Source: a virus. From it: a DNA stretch of 24,674 bases. The position numbers were made by a program, and so were the translations under genes. Each line of letters starts with the position of its first letter. Position 1 is the stretch's first letter. The stretch is taken from positions 1 to 24,674 of IMG/VR virus record IMGVR_UViG_3300042154_000815; one strand, 5' to 3'. A model generated the notes under the pieces. It saw nothing but the letters and a program-made list of their open reading frames with translations. It had not been told where the DNA came from and searched no databases. This document shows positions 19,955-24,674 of this stretch, piece after piece.

Positions 19955-21017
19955 TATTATCCTTGAACTGTTTAGCCGTCTGTGTCATGATAAACTCGTA
20001 GTTACCTACTAATCTTTCATCATCTGGATTAAGTTCAACTGCTTTACGTGCATACTTCTTAGCAGAACCCTTCTTGTCTAGGTTCCAGCAAGCAATAGCC
20101 AGCAAGTCGTACATTCTCCACGGCATTGAAGAGTCAGCCACATAATGGTTATGTGACTCAAGGGAAAGTTCGGTTACTTTGATAGCAGCCTGATAACAGT
20201 GCTGCCACATTTTCTTTTCGTAGTAATGAAATGCTAGAGGCATCCAAGCCTCTAAGTCTGTTGGTGCTTCCTCAACATTACGTTGATACCAATGCAGACC
20301 TTCATGTTCATTACCAAGTTTAATGTAGGCTTCACCTACTGCTCGCCATGACTGGGCAAGTTCAACATTCCAACCACCAGATTGAAGTTCTAACTTCTTA
20401 CCGTGGTCAATTACTTCTTGCCACATACCCTTAAAGTAATACTCACGTATCAAGTAGACCAACATGCGGTGGTCATCAGGCATCTCACGATGCCCAAGTT
20501 CTAGTAATGGTAAGTAACTACTACGTGGCTTGTCATTATCTGGTACGTGACGTACACAAGACTCAACAACAATGCAGTTATCTACACCAGTAGTTGACTC
20601 AGTTACCTCGTGGCAAGGGTACTTCCACTTGTATCCATGTCTAGCATGGACACGTAGGTTGTTAGCCCAGATGTTTCCTGTGTCCCACATGACCCAAGCC
20701 CTGCCAGTATCTGGCTTCCAACTTTTACGAAGTAGGTCAAAGAAGTCTGGGTCTGGTATCTCATCCATATCTAAAGAGACACACACATCCACGTCAGATG
20801 GTACTAAATCTAGTGCCATGTTTCTAGCCACATCAAACCTAAAGTCGCTTAGCGTGGCTCTGTGGGCTTCTATGGGGTACTTCTGGAGTAGGTCATAGGT
20901 GTTATCCTCTGACCCAGTATCTAGGACAATTCGGACATCTGCTCCTTGGGTAGCATCTACCCATCTCTTAACGTGCTTAGCCTCATTCTTGGCTATAGCA
21001 TAGACTGCAATCTTCAT
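19947..21017 (-). CDS. Glycosyltransferase family 2-like protein with TPR tail
   Basis: This encodes 356 aa. Residues about 1-170 have the GT-A layout: an opening strand IAVYAIAKNEAKHVKRWV, DTGSEDNT, and the metal-binding D83-x-D85 in VSLDMDEIPD. These are features of enzymes transferring sugar from a nucleotide sugar. Residues about 180-350 have TPR-like helical repeats (the last near ARKAVELNPDDERLVGN), probably for protein contact. It overlaps the next gene (at 19954) by 8 bp and the preceding glycosyltransferase by ATGA. Probable target: a virion protein or the host surface. Confidence 0.78.
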   Translation of the reverse strand: MKIAVYAIAKNEAKHVKRWVDATQGADVRIVLDTGSEDNTYDLLQKYPIEAHRATLSDFRFDVARNMALDLVPSDVDVCVSLDMDEIPDPDFFDLLRKSWKPDTGRAWVMWDTGNIWANNLRVHARHGYKWKYPCHEVTESTTGVDNCIVVESCVRHVPDNDKPRSSYLPLLELGHREMPDDHRMLVYLIREYYFKGMWQEVIDHGKKLELQSGGWNVELAQSWRAVGEAYIKLGNEHEGLHWYQRNVEEAPTDLEAWMPLAFHYYEKKMWQHCYQAAIKVTELSLESHNHYVADSSMPWRMYDLLAIACWNLDKKGSAKKYARKAVELNPDDERLVGNYEFIMTQTAKQFKDNNA

Positions 21018-21685
21018 AGTCCAAAAGCCTTATTAAGTTTATTAATGTCAATGTAGAGTTGTTCACCTAAGTACTCGTGATACACTTGCTTGTCTCTTTG
21101 GATTATCTGTTGAGTATTGCTTTCATAGGTTTCATCTTTTGGTGCTTTACCATTCATCCAATGTAGATGTTCCATGTTTACGTCATGAAAATAGTAAAGA
21201 GAGTTAATGCTCTCACCCATGAACTTCCAAAAGTCATCTGCATAGGAATGAAACAATCCAGGCGGACACCAGTAACCTAAGGTCTTAGTAATGTTGGTAG
21301 ATATCATTACCTTGGTAGGAAGCATTTGTCCTTGGATACCATCATTACCGTAAGAGAAACCGTAGCCTCTACGCTTGATTGGTTCGTATAGGATTTTATC
21401 CCAACCATCTGTCTGTACCAGACAGTCATCATCTATACCAGTAATAGTTTTATACTTGTCTAGGTACTGTGGTACGATAGTGTTGAACTTACCATTGACA
21501 CCATGGTGGCTATCAACTATATGGATAGTTACACCATCTATCTCAGGGTATAAGTCCTTCTGGTCTTCGTTAATAATTAAAGCGAAGTCAGATATTTTGC
21601 TGACTTTTTTAAGTGCATCAAATGCACGTGCTACGTTCTGCGGTCTTGACCGAGAACCAATGATGACAAGATTAGTATTGACCAT
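21014..21685 (-). CDS. Glycosyltransferase-like (GT-A) protein
   Basis: This encodes 223 aa. It opens with VIIGSRSRPQNVARAFDAL, followed by TGIDDDCLVQTDGWD, whose D85-D86-D87 is the nucleotide-sugar/metal site of GT-A enzymes. The second half has aromatic-rich acceptor-side segments (WCPPGLFHSYADDFWKFMG). It is in tandem with the TPR glycosyltransferase, overlapping by ATGA, which suggests two steps of one glycan or two subunits. The start at 21685 lies 23 bp from the small Cys-rich gene. The acceptor is unknown. Confidence 0.7.
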   Translation of the reverse strand: MVNTNLVIIGSRSRPQNVARAFDALKKVSKISDFALIINEDQKDLYPEIDGVTIHIVDSHHGVNGKFNTIVPQYLDKYKTITGIDDDCLVQTDGWDKILYEPIKRRGYGFSYGNDGIQGQMLPTKVMISTNITKTLGYWCPPGLFHSYADDFWKFMGESINSLYYFHDVNMEHLHWMNGKAPKDETYESNTQQIIQRDKQVYHEYLGEQLYIDINKLNKAFGL

Positions 21686-21707
21686 ACTATAATCCTATCA
21701 CACTAGC

Positions 21708-21803
21708 CTATGGGCGTAGTGAGGACTTATTAATTGCTACACCCTTACAGCAGTCTGCGTATGATTCACAGTCCTGTGTTGGGCACCCTGTTCTACAAGC
21801 CAT
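21708..21803 (-). CDS. 31-aa Cys-rich mini-protein
   Basis: This encodes 31 aa with five Cys (C3, C7, C12, C18, C19). It begins MACRTGCPTQDCESYADCC. The start sits in the stop of the upstream gene (TAATG at 21803), the same junction used by its neighbours, which argues for a translated gene. It may bind metal or be disulfide-bonded. Short phage proteins opening MAC-TGC-TQD-SYA look familiar to me, but that is recollection, not a search. Confidence 0.55.
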   Translation of the reverse strand: MACRTGCPTQDCESYADCCKGVAINKSSLRP

Positions 21804-22339
21804 TAGACCCTTATTTCCTGAACAATTAAAGTGGAAGTAGCACTTGAACTTTGGCAGTAAACTGTGCCACTTCCTTGACCAATATGAAACTGAACTGAAA
21901 AAGTTTGAGACCCAGACATTGCGCTAGGTGGAGTATACAAATAAGATGTTGAGTGAGAACCCACGCTATCTGAATCACTATATTGCTGAGATACTGTTGA
22001 TTGAATAAGACCAGTTCCAGCATTAGCCGTATTTCCAGTACGCAAGGCAATGGCGATTCCAAGACCAGAACCACTAGTATATAAACCATTTACGGAATAA
22101 GTAAACAGTAATTTACTATTTGTATACTTGGGAGTAAAAGTAACATTCAATCCAGTAAGCGCTGGAGTACCAGTTGTATTACTTACTACTGTTGATGTTG
22201 TTCCTTGAACTACTTGCGTTACTGAACCTGCTAAAAGACTATTTATCTGCGCTGTAGTTGAGTATGCAGTTAGGTCAGGCGCTGCTACTCCACCTGCTTC
22301 AGTTACCCAAGCAGTACCGCTGTATCTTTTAACTGCCAT
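21803..22339 (-). CDS. Tail fibre-type structural protein
   Basis: This encodes 178 aa. The opening MAVKRYSGTAWVTEAG is typical of short phage fibre and tip proteins. The rest is Ser/Thr/Gly-rich beta structure (QVVQGTTSTVVSNTTGTP, FTPKYTNSKLLFTYSVNG) ending TLIVQEIRV. It is joined to both neighbours by TAATG. Probably an accessory receptor-binding or fibre-distal protein. Confidence 0.65.
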   Translation of the reverse strand: MAVKRYSGTAWVTEAGGVAAPDLTAYSTTAQINSLLAGSVTQVVQGTTSTVVSNTTGTPALTGLNVTFTPKYTNSKLLFTYSVNGLYTSGSGLGIAIALRTGNTANAGTGLIQSTVSQQYSDSDSVGSHSTSYLYTPPSAMSGSQTFSVQFHIGQGSGTVYCQSSSATSTLIVQEIRV

Positions 22340-22775
22340 TATGCCGCCTCGTATGTTCCTGCGATTTGAATTTCATCATTTACCGCCCAAGTTATGGGAG
22401 TAGTAGAACCTAAGTAACCTGCTCCAGCCCAAGTTCCAGAGGCATTTACTGCATACAAATAATGAACTCCGCTTTTAATTAAGTCGCACATTGCAAGGGG
22501 AAAACCAGAACCAAAATCTACAAAAAACACTGATGCGTTCATAATTGTTGAATCTTTCATGGTAATTGGTAAAGTAAAGTTAACCGCTCCTACTGTTGGG
22601 CTAGTACCCATAACCGCTCTAATGCGAAAGTGAACAGTCTTACCAAGTTGTATGTAAGCACCAGTTATACTCCCACCGCTTCCAACTGTTAAGTTTCCTA
22701 AAGTTGGAGTAAAACTTGTCCAAGCACCAACAGGAAAATTTGTTGGTACATTTGCTACGTCTCTTGCTCTTGTCA

Positions 22776-22776
<1 letters not shown>
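22339..22776 (-). CDS. Tail fibre-type structural protein
   Basis: This encodes 145 aa. It opens MTRARDVANVPTNFPVGAW, a common lead of phage fibre and virion surface proteins. It continues as a compact beta domain (VHFRIRAVMGTSPTVGAVNFTLPI) ending IQIAGTYEAA. It is set between the collagen-like fibre and the previous entry with TAATG at both ends, so the three are probably made together in fixed ratio. No enzymatic motif. Confidence 0.65.

Positions 22777-24674
<1,898 letters not shown>

Overview
The window is part of a tailed bacteriophage (or prophage) genome, most likely infecting an actinobacterium. The best evidence is a WhiB-family gene (4773-5150), because that family is essentially confined to Actinobacteria and their phages. 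Base composition is moderate by eye, not the high G+C of Streptomyces or Mycobacterium phages, so a low-G+C aquatic actinobacterial host is plausible; that is inference. No integrase, terminase, portal, capsid, tRNA gene or CRISPR array was seen.

Layout: 1-12071 is transcribed rightward and 12126-24674 leftward. The two arms converge on a terminator at 12079-12112. The left end (1-494) has no convincing gene. It holds a promoter-like sequence with a near-consensus Fur/Zur box, hairpins, and the first of six copies of the palindrome CTAACAGTACTGTTAG. An HTH protein gene follows (495-1064), then an intrinsic terminator. Next comes a non-coding stretch (1111-1314) holding seven degenerate 11-bp tandem repeats between two more palindromes. 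From 1315 to 5983 there is a tightly overlapping train of small genes, many with Cys pairs. Set within it are a zinc-ribbon/amidoligase protein, a class II glutamine amidotransferase-like protein and WhiB.

A consensus sigma70-type promoter (5970-5998) and a structured ~200-nt leader open the replication and recombination operon (6206-12071). This encodes a RecB/Cas4-like nuclease split over two ORFs, a RecA/DnaB-type ATPase, two small PD-(D/E)XK nucleases, a primase split into CHC2 zinc-finger and TOPRIM ORFs, a DUF1599-like protein, a metallophosphoesterase, a sigma-like factor and a small Zn protein.

The leftward arm carries virion and lysis genes. Reading from the right edge, these are a collagen-like/glycine-rich tail fibre (5'-partial), two further fibre-type proteins, a 31-aa Cys-rich protein, two glycosyltransferase-like proteins, a series of small basic proteins, three or four tail/neck proteins, a holin and an M23 endopeptidase. 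Most junctions in this arm are TAATG stop-start overlaps, which suggests coupled translation of one late transcript. Several real genes are under 60 codons (1526, 2062, 5535, 8717, 11904, 18424, 21708).
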